This document shows, in pieces, positions 8,297-17,349 of a DNA stretch of 60,238 nt. Each line of letters starts with the position of its first letter. Position 1 is the first letter of the stretch. The DNA is taken from contig PBAO01000072.1 of NCBI GenBank assembly GCA_002715985.1, positions 1 to 60,238 on the forward strand, written 5' to 3'. The DNA is from Lysobacterales bacterium. GTDB lineage: Bacteria; Pseudomonadota; Gammaproteobacteria; Nevskiales; Salinisphaeraceae. The notes under the pieces are model-generated. The model saw nothing but the letters and a program-made list of their open reading frames with translations, had not been told where the DNA came from and made no database searches. The position numbers and the translations under genes are program-made.

Positions 8297-9097
8297 ATGT
8301 CCGAACACAACAGCAATGCCTCGGCACAGGAAATACACGGCACGCGTTTGACCGCGCGGGCGGTCTTCGAGGCCATCAGCCGCGACGGCGAGGAAGAGCT
8401 CGCCCGCTCGGCGCTCTCGCTCTGGTGGTCTGCACTCGCGGCCGGGCTGGCCATCAGCATGTCGGTACTGGGCAAGGCGTTTCTTTACGAGGCTCTGCCC
8501 GAGGCATCGTGGCGCGGTCTGGTCAGCAACCTGGGCTATGCCTTCGGGTTTCTCATCGTCATTCTGGGGCGTATGCAGCTGTTCACGGAGAACACCATCA
8601 CCGTGGTGTTGCCACTGGCCCGGCAGTTCTCGTTACGCGGGCTGGGCATGGCCGTGCGGCTGTGGGTCATCGTGCTGCTGGGCAATCTGCTGGGCACGCT
8701 GATCATCGCCTGGTTCACGTTCTATGTGATGGGCACGCCGGCCCAGATCGATGCTCTGATCAGCCTGTCCAAGCCGGTTTTCGATAACTCGGCGCCGATG
8801 ATGCTGGTCAAGGCGGTGCCGGCCGGGTTTCTGATCGCGGCCGTAGTCTGGATGCTGCCGAACTCGCGCGGGTTCGAGCTGTGGATGATTCTGATCCTGA
8901 CCTATCTGATCGGCCTGGGCAGCTTCGTGCATATCATCGTGGGCTCGGCCGAGGCGTATCTGCTGTGGTTTGCCGGGCAGATCGATATCGGCCAGGTGGG
9001 CTTGCAGTTCCTGATACCGGCCTTTGTGGGCAACGTGATCGGCGGCACGCTGCTGTTCTCGTTACTGGCCTATGGCCAGGTGCAGGAAAAGGTTTAA
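8297..9097 (+). CDS. formate/nitrite transporter family protein (YfdC-like)
   Basis: A 266-residue member of the FNT channel superfamily, closest in character to Escherichia coli YfdC. About 40 charged residues precede six hydrophobic helices. Helix 1 has the Gly-rich SALAAGLAISMSVLGK segment, then GYAFGFLIVILGRMQLFTENT, the typical FNT stretch ending in Leu-Phe-Thr-Glu-Asn, and near the end FLIPAFVGNVIGGTLL, also characteristic. FNT proteins form pentameric channels for small monovalent anions such as formate, nitrite or hydrosulfide; the YfdC branch has no settled substrate. The gene lies just downstream of the permease but has its own likely promoter and converges on the next gene. Confidence 0.88.
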   Translation: MSEHNSNASAQEIHGTRLTARAVFEAISRDGEEELARSALSLWWSALAAGLAISMSVLGKAFLYEALPEASWRGLVSNLGYAFGFLIVILGRMQLFTENTITVVLPLARQFSLRGLGMAVRLWVIVLLGNLLGTLIIAWFTFYVMGTPAQIDALISLSKPVFDNSAPMMLVKAVPAGFLIAAVVWMLPNSRGFELWMILILTYLIGLGSFVHIIVGSAEAYLLWFAGQIDIGQVGLQFLIPAFVGNVIGGTLLFSLLAYGQVQEKV

Positions 9098-9106
9098 CTT
9101 GGTCGC

Positions 9107-10702
9107 TCAGCCCGAGAGCCGTCGTCGTCGCGGGGCCATGTTCTCGCGGCGCTGGTCGGGCGAGTCGAGATCGAATCGCTGGCCCCCGGTGGGCAGGATC
9201 ACGCGTGCCAGGGTGCGATCGTCGGGGGCGTTCGCATCGGCCCGCGTGCGCAGGGTTCGGGCCAGGGCGATACGGGATTCGGCCTCGCCGTGGTTGAGAA
9301 ACACGGTAGCCGGCACGCGGGGCCCAGCCTCCGGGCCGGCCGGGTCGAAGACAAACCGCTGCAGGGCATCGAGATCGCCGTGCCCGGAATAGTAATCCCC
9401 GAAATCCACGATGCGGGCACGGATACGCGAGGTGTCCAGGCGTACGTTGCCCAGCGGCAAGGCCATCCCCTCGGGCCACTCGCCGCCCAGATAGGCCCGC
9501 AGCCGCCCGGCCCCGGTGGTGGGCGGGGCATAGCCGCACAGTACGATGGTGGCCGCCGGATTGGTGATCTGGTCGGCGATGAAATCCACGATACGCCCGC
9601 CTTCACACATACCGGAGCCAGCCAGAGCGATCACGCGGCTTAAAGTCTCGTCCTGCATCGCACGCAGGGTGCCGCCCGGGGCCTTGTTGTCGGCCACGCG
9701 TCGCCAGAGGGCGCCCAGATAATCATCCACGGCGGCCTCGTCGGCCAGGCCGAGCCGGGCCGCCATGTCCGGATTGCGATAAGCCGGCGCGCCGGCCGGG
9801 CCCAGCCGGTCAGCCAGCGCCGCGGCATAGACCTCGGTCATGCGCGCGTCCAGCGGGGCATCCAGCGACAGCCAGCGCGGCCGGCCGAAGGCATCGGGGC
9901 TGCCGGCGCCGGTCACGCGCAGCACGGTGTCCAGATCGAACCACAGCTCCTGGGCCCGGTGGATGGCAAAACAGGGGGCGATGACCGGGCCGCCGCCACG
10001 GGCGTCACTATCGACGAGCAGATCGGCCCAGGCCTGAATCCGTGCATCGAAGGATTTGTACTCGGGCCCGCGGGCCGGTTCGGCCCCGCGGGTGGACTCC
10101 ACCACCATATAATCCACGCTGGGCGGCAGGCTCTGGCCGGCCAGAAGCGACTGGTACGGGTTGTCTGGGGTGTTGCCGCCGATATCGCCGGAGAATGTGA
10201 TTGCACGAGCCACGCCCACGCGGCTGCGCCAGCCGATGGTGGCCGAAACGGCGCCCAGAATATGCGCGCTGCGATGAAAGGTGATCGCCAGGCCGTGCAG
10301 GCGCAGCGGTATGTCGAAGGAAAAGTCCGGCCAGCGATCCACGGTGTGAAAATCGATCATCTCGACGTCGCTGGCGTCGTACTCGCGCGAGAACTTGGCC
10401 GCATCCAGCAGTGCCAGACGTGTCATCCAGGCTGTGGCATCGGTGCAATAGACCGGCCCACGAAACCCCGCGCGATGCAGCTGCGGCAGCCGGCCGCAGT
10501 GATCCCGATGGGCATGGGTGAGCACCACGAAATCCAGCAGGCGGGCATCAAACGGCAGCCGCGGGGCGCCGTCGGGGATGCCCGCCGGGCGCTCGGCGTA
10601 GGCGCCGCAATCCACGAGTGCCCGTACGCCGATGCGGTCATCGGTGAGCAGGGTGCATGAACCGGTCACGCCGTCGGCGCCACCGATGAAGGTCACTTGC
10701 AT
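9107..10702 (-). CDS. beta-CASP metallo-beta-lactamase-fold hydrolase (RNase/Ysh1-like)
   Basis: A 531-residue protein combining a metallo-beta-lactamase fold with a beta-CASP insert, as in RNA-processing nucleases. The zinc motif HAHRDH is at about residues 63-68, AHILGA and FSGDIGG give the later metal ligands, VESTRG matches beta-CASP motif A, and GSGMCEGGRIVDFI and FLNHGE match downstream motifs. Relatives cleave RNA, though some are of unknown substrate. The ATG at 10702 gives the typical MQVTFIGGADGVTGS start; a GTG at 10741 is also possible. The gene converges on the FNT gene with 9 bp between the stops. Compared with archaeal and eukaryotic relatives the spacer region is longer, with a helical insert around residues 270-340. 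Molecular target unknown. Confidence 0.85.
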   Translation of the reverse strand: MQVTFIGGADGVTGSCTLLTDDRIGVRALVDCGAYAERPAGIPDGAPRLPFDARLLDFVVLTHAHRDHCGRLPQLHRAGFRGPVYCTDATAWMTRLALLDAAKFSREYDASDVEMIDFHTVDRWPDFSFDIPLRLHGLAITFHRSAHILGAVSATIGWRSRVGVARAITFSGDIGGNTPDNPYQSLLAGQSLPPSVDYMVVESTRGAEPARGPEYKSFDARIQAWADLLVDSDARGGGPVIAPCFAIHRAQELWFDLDTVLRVTGAGSPDAFGRPRWLSLDAPLDARMTEVYAAALADRLGPAGAPAYRNPDMAARLGLADEAAVDDYLGALWRRVADNKAPGGTLRAMQDETLSRVIALAGSGMCEGGRIVDFIADQITNPAATIVLCGYAPPTTGAGRLRAYLGGEWPEGMALPLGNVRLDTSRIRARIVDFGDYYSGHGDLDALQRFVFDPAGPEAGPRVPATVFLNHGEAESRIALARTLRTRADANAPDDRTLARVILPTGGQRFDLDSPDQRRENMAPRRRRLSG

Positions 10703-10913
10703 AATCTCGAACCGTGGATCCTGGATGATGTCGATCAGCACCGGTCGTGCCTGACGTCAACGCTTCGACGACACCGGGACACGTCGATTCCACGTTACGC
10801 AGCGCAGCAGCGATTGGATCAACGGCCGGCGCTGTCATCGTGGCACTGTCGATGTCCGATATGGGGGTGGTCAGGGCGCAAGCCAAGCGCTGACCGTCGG
10901 TTGTCGGTCGGCG

Positions 10914-11165
10914 TCAGTGGTGGCGCAAGGCGTGCTTGAGCTCGTGCTTGTTCATCGCCGAGCGGCCCTCGATACCGATCTCCTGGGCGCGCTCGTAGAG
11001 CTCGTCCCGTGTCCAGTCTTCATAGGGATCGGCCTGGCCGCCTTTCTTGCCGGGGTTGTCGGCGTTGGCGATCCGGGCGGCTTTTTCCTTGCTGGCGCCT
11101 TTTTCGCGCAGCGCTTCGTACTGATCGTCGTTCTTGATCGATTGGCCGTGGTCGTTGTCTGCCAT
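10914..11165 (-). CDS. small Rho-N-terminal-domain-like protein, 83 aa
   Basis: A short basic protein. The C-terminal half (WTRDELYERAQEIGIEGRSAMNKHELKHALRHH) has the helix-turn-helix-like pattern of the Rho termination factor N-terminal/SAP fold, a nucleic acid binding motif. The N-terminal half is Lys/Asn-rich (ASKEKAARIANADNPGKKGG). Such proteins are widespread in proteobacteria, usually as single genes near stress functions, and are unassigned. The gene is divergent from phoD. Its start codon ATG is followed by the usual MADNDHG. No signal peptide or membrane segment. Confidence 0.75.
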   Translation of the reverse strand: MADNDHGQSIKNDDQYEALREKGASKEKAARIANADNPGKKGGQADPYEDWTRDELYERAQEIGIEGRSAMNKHELKHALRHH

Positions 11166-11232
11166 GGGGGCGTTTGATGTGTGTTCGATGATTCGACGAT
11201 AGGCCGTGGGCCACGCGCGCTCAAGTATGGCG

Positions 11233-11266
11233 GTTTCATCATGCTTTCATGATGCAGGACTACGCT
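11233..11266 (+). promoter_or_regulatory. Pho-box-like promoter of phoD
   Basis: Two 7-bp direct repeats, GTTTCAT (11233-11239) and CTTTCAT (11244-11250), are separated by 4 bp, giving the 11-bp period of a PhoB box; 11 of 14 repeat positions match CTGTCAT/CTGTCAY. A weak -10 hexamer TACGCT follows exactly 10 bp later (11261-11266), the spacing known for PhoB-dependent promoters. The phoD start codon is 38 bp further on. The same bases also form the inverted repeat CATCATG-CTTT-CATGATG, so another reading is possible. Confidence 0.55.
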
Positions 11267-11304
11267 CGAGGCCATCCCGTCGAACAACAGGACAGGACGC
11301 CTGT

Positions 11305-13077
11305 ATGGGTCACCGCGGAAAACGCCGTACGTCTTTCTTTGCGCCGCAGTCGCGCCGCTCGTTCCTGCGGCGGGCGGGCCATACCGCGGGTGCGGTCGTG
11401 GGTGCCGGGCTCGTCACCGGCTGTAGCGACGGCGCGGATGTACGGGTCAGGCGCAGCCCGGGCAGTTCGGATACGGCCTTTGCCCATGGGGTCGCCAGCG
11501 GTGATCCGCTGGCTGATCGGGTGATGCTCTGGTCGCGTGTCACGCCCGCTATGGCCGGGGACATCAGCGTTGAATGGCGCTTGGCGGAGTCGCCGGATAT
11601 GGCCAACCCGCTACGCAGCGGCACGGTCGTGACCAACGCCGAGCGCGACTACACGGTGAAAGTCGACGCCACGGGCCTGGCTCCCGGCACAACGTATTAT
11701 TACGGCTTCAATGCACTGGGCACGGCCTCGCCGATCGGGCGCACCCGTACGCTGCCCGAGGCCGGCGTCGAGCGCCTGCGCATGGCGGTGGTCTCCTGCT
11801 CGAATTACCCGTTCGGGTTCTTCAACGTCTATGGCCGGATCGCCGAACGGGCCGATCTGGATGTGGTCCTGCACCTGGGCGACTACATCTATGAATATCC
11901 GGGCCGCGGCGTGCCGCCCGAGGTGAATCCCGACGAGTACGGCGACGGCCGCCCCTTGGGCCGTGCGCCCGAGCCGCCCTACGAGATCGTCACGCTCGAT
12001 GATTATCGAACCCGCTATGCCTGTTATCGCACCGATCCGGATCTGCAGGCCGTGCATCGCCAGCATCCGATGATCGTGGTCTGGGACGATCACGAATCCA
12101 CCAACAACAGCTGGCAGGGCGGTGCCCAGAATCATGATCCGGCGCGCGGCGAGGGGCTGTGGCCCGAGCGCGAGGCGGCCTCGGTGAGGGCGTACTACGA
12201 GTGGCTGCCGATTCGGGAATCCGAGCCGGATAAGCCGCTACGGATCTATCGCAGCTTCGATTTCGGCGATCTGGTGCGCCTGAACATGCTCGATACGCGC
12301 CTGATCGGCCGTGACGAGCAGCTGGACAACAACGCCGAGAACGGTTTTACCGATACCGGCGCCTATGCCGACCCGGATCGTACCCTGATCGACGACGATC
12401 AGTACGACTGGCTGGCCGATCAGCTACAGAACAGCCCCGCGCGCTGGCAGTTCCTGGGCCAGCAGGTGATGTTCGGCCAGCTGAAGGCCGTGGGCGCGCC
12501 GAACAGCGCCAATACAGACAATCCCGACGGCCAGGGCGGCGTGTTCATCAATGCCGATCAATGGGACGGTTATCCGCGGGCCCGCGAGCGCATCTGGCGG
12601 CTGATCCGCGGCGGCCAGGGCGCGCCGAACGTGGCCTTCGACAACATCGTGGTGCTGACCGGCGACATCCATACCTCCTGGGCTCAGGACATCACCGAAG
12701 ACCCCAACAACCCGGACTTCTACAACCCCGAAACAGGCGTCGGCAGCATGGCGGTGGAGTTCGTGGGAACCTCGGTGACCTCGCCCGGCAGCAACGGTGA
12801 TCCGGCGACCGTAAAGCGCCAGAACCCGGCGATGAAATACGTCGAGCTGGCCAGCCGCGGCTATATGCTGCTGGATATCACGCGTGAGCGTGTTCAGTCC
12901 GAGTGGTGGTTCGTCGACGATATCGAAACCCGCAACGATCAGCAGCGTTTCGGCGCGGCCTATCTCGTCGAGAACGGCCAGAGCCATGTGGTGGCCGGCG
13001 AGGGCGCCTCTGGCGAACGACGCAACGCACCGGCGCTGGCGCCGGTACGCGCCAACTTCAATACCGATACGGCGTGA
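11305..13077 (+). CDS. phoD: PhoD-type alkaline phosphatase/phosphodiesterase, Tat-exported
   Basis: A 590-residue phosphatase of the PhoD family, which hydrolyses phosphate mono- and diesters outside the cytoplasm with iron and calcium at the active site. The N-terminus has a twin-arginine signal (SRRSFLRR) ending in VTGC, which also looks like a lipobox. The N-terminal Ig-like domain (FAHGVASGDP, LWSRVTP) and catalytic core (SCSNYPFGFFNVYGRIAE, HLGDYIYEY, WDDHE, GDIHTSW) are intact. The ATG at 11305, with AGGA ahead, gives the normal start; upstream codons are not signal-like. A Pho-box-like site precedes it, suggesting induction by phosphate limitation. The window also encodes a PiT/DUF47 uptake group at 47-50 kb. 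Confidence 0.92.
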   Translation: MGHRGKRRTSFFAPQSRRSFLRRAGHTAGAVVGAGLVTGCSDGADVRVRRSPGSSDTAFAHGVASGDPLADRVMLWSRVTPAMAGDISVEWRLAESPDMANPLRSGTVVTNAERDYTVKVDATGLAPGTTYYYGFNALGTASPIGRTRTLPEAGVERLRMAVVSCSNYPFGFFNVYGRIAERADLDVVLHLGDYIYEYPGRGVPPEVNPDEYGDGRPLGRAPEPPYEIVTLDDYRTRYACYRTDPDLQAVHRQHPMIVVWDDHESTNNSWQGGAQNHDPARGEGLWPEREAASVRAYYEWLPIRESEPDKPLRIYRSFDFGDLVRLNMLDTRLIGRDEQLDNNAENGFTDTGAYADPDRTLIDDDQYDWLADQLQNSPARWQFLGQQVMFGQLKAVGAPNSANTDNPDGQGGVFINADQWDGYPRARERIWRLIRGGQGAPNVAFDNIVVLTGDIHTSWAQDITEDPNNPDFYNPETGVGSMAVEFVGTSVTSPGSNGDPATVKRQNPAMKYVELASRGYMLLDITRERVQSEWWFVDDIETRNDQQRFGAAYLVENGQSHVVAGEGASGERRNAPALAPVRANFNTDTA

Positions 13078-13181
13078 AGCGTGCCCGTGAGGCCAGGCCG
13101 GCGCCAATGACATCGAACGTCGTATCGGCAGGCTGACGAAACCGCGCCATACTCGGCGTCTACTCCCGACGAGAGAGCGCC

Positions 13182-14156
13182 ATGCCCGCGCTCATGACCT
13201 GCCGACCCTGCGGCGCTGCCCTATTGACACTCCTGCTTGTAGCGCTCGTTGCTGGTTGTGCCGGCGTCGGACGCTCGGATACCGCCCGGCTTGACGATTT
13301 CATGCGCCAGGAACGTGCCTGGGCCGGCCTGTCCACGCATATCGCGACATTGCCCGACAATACGCCGGTCACCTATTCCGAAGGCGGGCCGGCGAGTGCG
13401 CCGACACTGGTGCTGCTGCACGGCTATACCGGCGATCGCAACCACTGGAACCGGGTGGCCCGGGAGCTGACGCCCCGCTGGCATCTCATCATCCCCGACC
13501 TGCCGGGCCACGGCGCCACGCCACTCGACGACAACGCCTCGGCCGACAGCATGTCCAACACCCTGATCGATTTCGCTCGCGTGCTGGGTCTGGCTGATTA
13601 CACCCTGGTCGGGCACTCGATGGGCGGCGCCGTGGCCGAACTCTGGGCGCTCGGCCAGCCGGGACAGACCCGCGCGCTGGTGCTCATTGATGCCGCCGGC
13701 GTGTATCGCGACAACCCGTCGCCGGTCATGCAGGCCATCGCCCGGGGCAACAATCCGCTGGCCATTCGCTCTGTCGCCGACTATGAGCAGCTGCTGGAGC
13801 TGGCCATGGCCAAGCCACCGTTCATCCCCGACAGCATCGAGCACGCGCTCGCACGCCGGGCCGTGGCCCACCGCGATGCCCAGGGCAGGATCCTCGATAG
13901 CCTGCTCAACGTGCAGCACCATCTGCCGGCCAGCTCGTTTCAGATGGTGCTGAACGGGCTACGCATGCCCGCCCTGATTCTCTGGGGCGCAAACGACCGG
14001 ATATTCGATGTCCGCGTGACCGACGAGCTGGCGGGCGGCCTGGCCGACAGCCGCGTGATCGTTTTCGACGATGTGGGTCATACGCCGATCCGCGAGGCCC
14101 CGCGGCGCACCGCGCGAGCCATCGATGCCTTCGTCGCCGAGGTGTATGGCCGTTAG
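13182..14156 (+). CDS. alpha/beta-hydrolase lipoprotein
   Basis: A 324-residue alpha/beta hydrolase with a lipoprotein signal (hydrophobic core, LVAGC with the acylated Cys at 26), so probably anchored in the envelope. The fold motifs are present: LLHGYTG oxyanion region near 79, nucleophile elbow GHSMGG with Ser146, an acid in GANDRIFD, and the catalytic His in DDVGHTP. Similar proteins are annotated as lipases or esterases, some resembling the Acinetobacter/Moraxella lipase group. The cap domain lies between residues 165 and 255. The gene is monocistronic and converges on the L,D-transpeptidase-like gene. Substrate not predictable from sequence. Confidence 0.87.
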   Translation: MPALMTCRPCGAALLTLLLVALVAGCAGVGRSDTARLDDFMRQERAWAGLSTHIATLPDNTPVTYSEGGPASAPTLVLLHGYTGDRNHWNRVARELTPRWHLIIPDLPGHGATPLDDNASADSMSNTLIDFARVLGLADYTLVGHSMGGAVAELWALGQPGQTRALVLIDAAGVYRDNPSPVMQAIARGNNPLAIRSVADYEQLLELAMAKPPFIPDSIEHALARRAVAHRDAQGRILDSLLNVQHHLPASSFQMVLNGLRMPALILWGANDRIFDVRVTDELAGGLADSRVIVFDDVGHTPIREAPRRTARAIDAFVAEVYGR

Positions 14157-14282
14157 CGTGCGCCGGGCTCGATCCACCCCGACGCCGGGGGGCTCTCGTG
14201 CGGCCTGCAACCGTATCGTTGTGTCTCATCGATACGACAGCTGCCCATTGCCGGATTCCGCTGAAGGCTCGACGGGCTGCGA

Positions 14283-15008
14283 TCAGCGGCTGACCTGGGC
14301 CTGTTGACTGGCGGTGCAGTTCAGATAGTCGCTGTGCTTGATCCAGTCCGGTTTCGGATAATAGGCGAACAGATACTGACCGTCCTTGAGGCTGTTGATC
14401 AACGGTTTGACGATGGCCGGGCGGACCGCTGGGCAGCCCCAGCTGCGTCCGAGCCGGCCGATGCGATGCACGAACGCCGGCGTGGCGTAGTCGGCCCCGT
14501 GCATCACGATCGCCCGGCGGTAGGCATTGTCGTTGACCCCGTCTTCCAGCCCCTTCAGGCGCAGTGCATAGCCCTTGCTGCCGTAATAGCTGTTGGCCGT
14601 GCGATACAAGCCGATGCTCGAGGCATGGCTGCCCGGTTTATTGGAGAAGAACGTGGCCCGGTTGTCGCCGGTGGCGCTGCCATGGGCAACACGCTCGTGG
14701 AACAGCAGTGCCGGCTCGGACAGATCGAACACCCACAGCCGGCGGGCCGTCGAGGGCATGGAATAATCGATGACGGCCAGGGTGCTGGCATCCGGCTGGC
14801 CATGATACTCGGCACACTGCATGGCTTCAGCGGCCATCGACAACACGTGTTCGTCGGCATTGGGCGCCAGGTCTTGGAGCGTGTCACCGAGCGGCGAAGC
14901 CGCAGCTCCGGTACAGGCGATCAGCGCGCCGGCGACGACACCGGCGCCGCCAGCCATCCAGCGTAGAATGCGTTTTTCCGAGCGAAAGCGATAAAGCGAG
15001 TTCGGCAC
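14283..15008 (-). CDS. murein L,D-transpeptidase catalytic-domain (YkuD_2) protein
   Basis: A 241-residue exported protein with an N-terminal basic/hydrophobic signal (cleavage likely near AAAS at 36-38). The catalytic region matches the YkuD_2 family: His170 in VMHGADY and Cys192 in GRSWGCPAV are the expected catalytic pair, followed by Arg in VRP. Family members are thought to cross-link or modify peptidoglycan through L,D-transpeptidation or act as related cysteine hydrolases; direct biochemistry for this subfamily is limited. A perfect palindrome lies about 20 bp ahead of the start and may control the gene. It converges with the lipoprotein hydrolase across 126 bp. Confidence 0.85.
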   Translation of the reverse strand: MPNSLYRFRSEKRILRWMAGGAGVVAGALIACTGAAASPLGDTLQDLAPNADEHVLSMAAEAMQCAEYHGQPDASTLAVIDYSMPSTARRLWVFDLSEPALLFHERVAHGSATGDNRATFFSNKPGSHASSIGLYRTANSYYGSKGYALRLKGLEDGVNDNAYRRAIVMHGADYATPAFVHRIGRLGRSWGCPAVRPAIVKPLINSLKDGQYLFAYYPKPDWIKHSDYLNCTASQQAQVSR

Positions 15009-15027
15009 GATCAGTACGACCTGTTAG

Positions 15028-15039
15028 TCAAACGTTTGA
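15028..15039. promoter_or_regulatory. perfect 12-bp palindrome upstream of the L,D-transpeptidase gene
   Basis: TCAAACGTTTGA is a perfect palindrome 20 bp before the minus-strand start at 15008. CAAAC/GTTTG half-sites are typical of TetR-family operators, including PsrA-type fatty-acid regulators, but spacing differs from the PsrA consensus. No regulator gene of that type is adjacent. Confidence 0.4.
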
Positions 15040-15149
15040 AAACGTCGACGCACGATACGCGTTGCCACTTGCCATCGATTTAACAGGGCGCCCGCACATG
15101 ACGGAAACGAAAGCCAAGCGGTGGGTCGGGGCCGGGCATCGGCCGGGTT

Positions 15150-17297
15150 TCATGCGTGCCCGGGCGAGAGCGTATCCAGCAGGAACGCAAAGATCAGCCC
15201 CATTTCCTCCAGGGCGGCAAAACGCCCGGGCAGGCCGCCATGGCCGGCGGCCATGTGGGTCTTGAGCAACAGCGGATTGGTATCGGTCTTGGTGGCCCGC
15301 AGCTTGGCGGTCCATTTGGCCGGCTCCCAGTACGTCACGCGCGGGTCGGATACGCCGGCAATGACCAGAAGCGCCGGGTAATCCTGGGCAGCGATGTTCT
15401 GGTAGGGGCAATAGCCGCGGATGGTGGCAAAGGCCTGCTCGTCGTCGCGCGGGTTGCCCCATTCGGGCCACTCCGGCGGGGTGAGTGGCAGGGTGTCGTC
15501 CATCATGGTGTTCAGGACATCCACGAACGGCACATCGGCGATGGCCGCGCCGAACAGGTCAGGCCGCTGATTGACCACGGCCCCCACCAGCATGCCGCCG
15601 GCGCTGCCGCCGAATGCCGCGATCCGGCCGGGTGCTGTGAAGCCTGCTTCGCACAGATACTCGGCAACACGAATATAGTCGGCGAAGGTGTTTGGTTTCT
15701 TGTCGAGCTTGCCGTCCAGATACCAGCGGTAGCCGCGTTCCTTGCCGCCGCGCACATGGGCGATGGCATACACGAAGCCGCGATCGATCAACGAAAAACG
15801 GCTGGCCGAGAATGCGGCCGCTTCGCTGATGCCGTAGGCCCCGTAGCCATGCAACAGACAGGGCGCGCTGGCGTCGGTGGGCGTGTCGCGATGATGAATC
15901 AGCGTGATGGGCACGGCCTCGCCGTCGGCCGTATCGGCGGTGATACGGCGCACGATATAGTCGTTCGGCTCGAAACCGCTGGGCACCTGGCGCTGCTTGC
16001 GCAGCACCCGGCTGCGCTGGGCCATGTCGTAGTCGAAGGTCTCGTCGGGGACATGCGGCGCGCTGTAGAGAAAGCGCAGGGTCTGTGTGTCGTACTCGTA
16101 GCCCACCGACATGCCCAGCGAATAGGCTTCGTCGTCAAAGGCGATGGCGTGGTCGGTGTCGGTCTGCTTGTCGGTGACGATGATCCGTGGCAGCGCATCG
16201 GCGCGCTCCATGCGGACGCGATAGCGGGCCAGCTCGACGTGATCGAGGATCAATCGCCCGGGCTCGTGGGGCACGATCTCCTGCCAGTTGTCATAGCCCG
16301 GTGTGTTCACGGGCGTGCGCATGAGCCGGAAATCCCGGGCGCCACCGGCGTTGGTGAGGATGACGAAATGCGTGCCGTTATCGTCGTCCACGCTGTATTC
16401 GCAGCCCGTCACCCGTTCGGCGATCAGCGTAGGCGCGGCCTCGGGCGTGGCCGCCGGAATGAAGCGGGTTTCGCTGGTGGCGTGGTCGTGCGCCTGGATG
16501 AGCAGGAAGTCGCCCGACTGGGTTTCGCCGATCGAGACGAAAAAGCCGGCATCGGGCTCTTCATAGACCAGCGTGGCCTCGGTCTGCGGGGCGCCCAGGG
16601 CCAGGCGCCAGACACGGCACGGCCGGTGGCTGTCGTCCAGGGTCGTGAAGAACAGGGTCTGGCTGTCGGCCGACCAGGCCACGTTGCCGGTGGCATTTTC
16701 GATGGGCGGCTGGATCTCCTGCCCGCCTTGGATATCGCGCACGCGGATGGTGTAGGCCTCGGAGCCGCGCTCGTCGAGGGCGAAGGCCAGTTTCGCGTGG
16801 TCGGGGCTGTGATCGACCGCGCCCAGCGAGAAATAGGTCCGGCCTTCGGCCTCGGCGTCGCCGTCGAGCAGGATCTGTTCATCCGTGAGCGGCTCGCCCG
16901 GCTCGGCGCTGCCATCGGCGGATCTAGGCGCCCGACAGAAGATCGGGTGCTGGCCGCCTTCACGAAAGCGCACGTAGTAGACCCAGTCGCCATCGGGCGT
17001 GGGCACGCTGGCATCCACCTCGGCCATGCGGGCCCGCATTTCGGCCACCAGCTCGGCCTGCAGCCCGGTGGTGTCGGCCATCATCGCCTCGGTATAGGCG
17101 TTCTCGGCCTCGAGATACGCGCGGATCTCGGGATCCAGCCGGCTCGGGTCCATCATGGCCTCGCGCCAGTCGGCATCACGCAGCCAGGCATAGTCGTCGA
17201 CGAGGCGCACACCGTGCATCGTGGTTTCGGTAGGCGCTTGCTTGGCGATCGGCGGGGTCGGCCGGTCAGCGCGTTGGCTCTGGTTCATCGAGGACAT
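15150..17297 (-). CDS. ptrB: oligopeptidase B (S9A family serine peptidase)
   Basis: A 715-residue prolyl-oligopeptidase-family enzyme best matching oligopeptidase B, which cleaves short peptides after Lys or Arg in the cytoplasm. The N-terminal seven-bladed propeller runs from about residue 70 to 420. The hydrolase domain carries the nucleophile in FGGSAGGM (Ser near 565) and the catalytic His in HMAAGHGG near the C-terminus. The N-terminal VDDYAWLRD motif is also typical. GTG at 17300, ATG at 17297 and ATG at 17288 are all possible starts and none has a clear ribosome site; the middle one is used here. No signal peptide. It follows the DUF2254 gene by 52 bp on the same strand and may share its transcript. 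Confidence 0.9.
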   Translation of the reverse strand: MSSMNQSQRADRPTPPIAKQAPTETTMHGVRLVDDYAWLRDADWREAMMDPSRLDPEIRAYLEAENAYTEAMMADTTGLQAELVAEMRARMAEVDASVPTPDGDWVYYVRFREGGQHPIFCRAPRSADGSAEPGEPLTDEQILLDGDAEAEGRTYFSLGAVDHSPDHAKLAFALDERGSEAYTIRVRDIQGGQEIQPPIENATGNVAWSADSQTLFFTTLDDSHRPCRVWRLALGAPQTEATLVYEEPDAGFFVSIGETQSGDFLLIQAHDHATSETRFIPAATPEAAPTLIAERVTGCEYSVDDDNGTHFVILTNAGGARDFRLMRTPVNTPGYDNWQEIVPHEPGRLILDHVELARYRVRMERADALPRIIVTDKQTDTDHAIAFDDEAYSLGMSVGYEYDTQTLRFLYSAPHVPDETFDYDMAQRSRVLRKQRQVPSGFEPNDYIVRRITADTADGEAVPITLIHHRDTPTDASAPCLLHGYGAYGISEAAAFSASRFSLIDRGFVYAIAHVRGGKERGYRWYLDGKLDKKPNTFADYIRVAEYLCEAGFTAPGRIAAFGGSAGGMLVGAVVNQRPDLFGAAIADVPFVDVLNTMMDDTLPLTPPEWPEWGNPRDDEQAFATIRGYCPYQNIAAQDYPALLVIAGVSDPRVTYWEPAKWTAKLRATKTDTNPLLLKTHMAAGHGGLPGRFAALEEMGLIFAFLLDTLSPGHA

Positions 17298-17349
17298 CAC
17301 GGTAAGAAACGAAGGCGTGCCGCTAGAAATGGCGCCGCGGCTGATGAGT

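Noticed and set aside
10832-10852. Second Pho box (CTGTCAT ... CTGTCGA) upstream of the beta-CASP gene
   Set aside because: The repeats have a 14-bp period instead of 11, and no suitable -10 follows at 10 bp.
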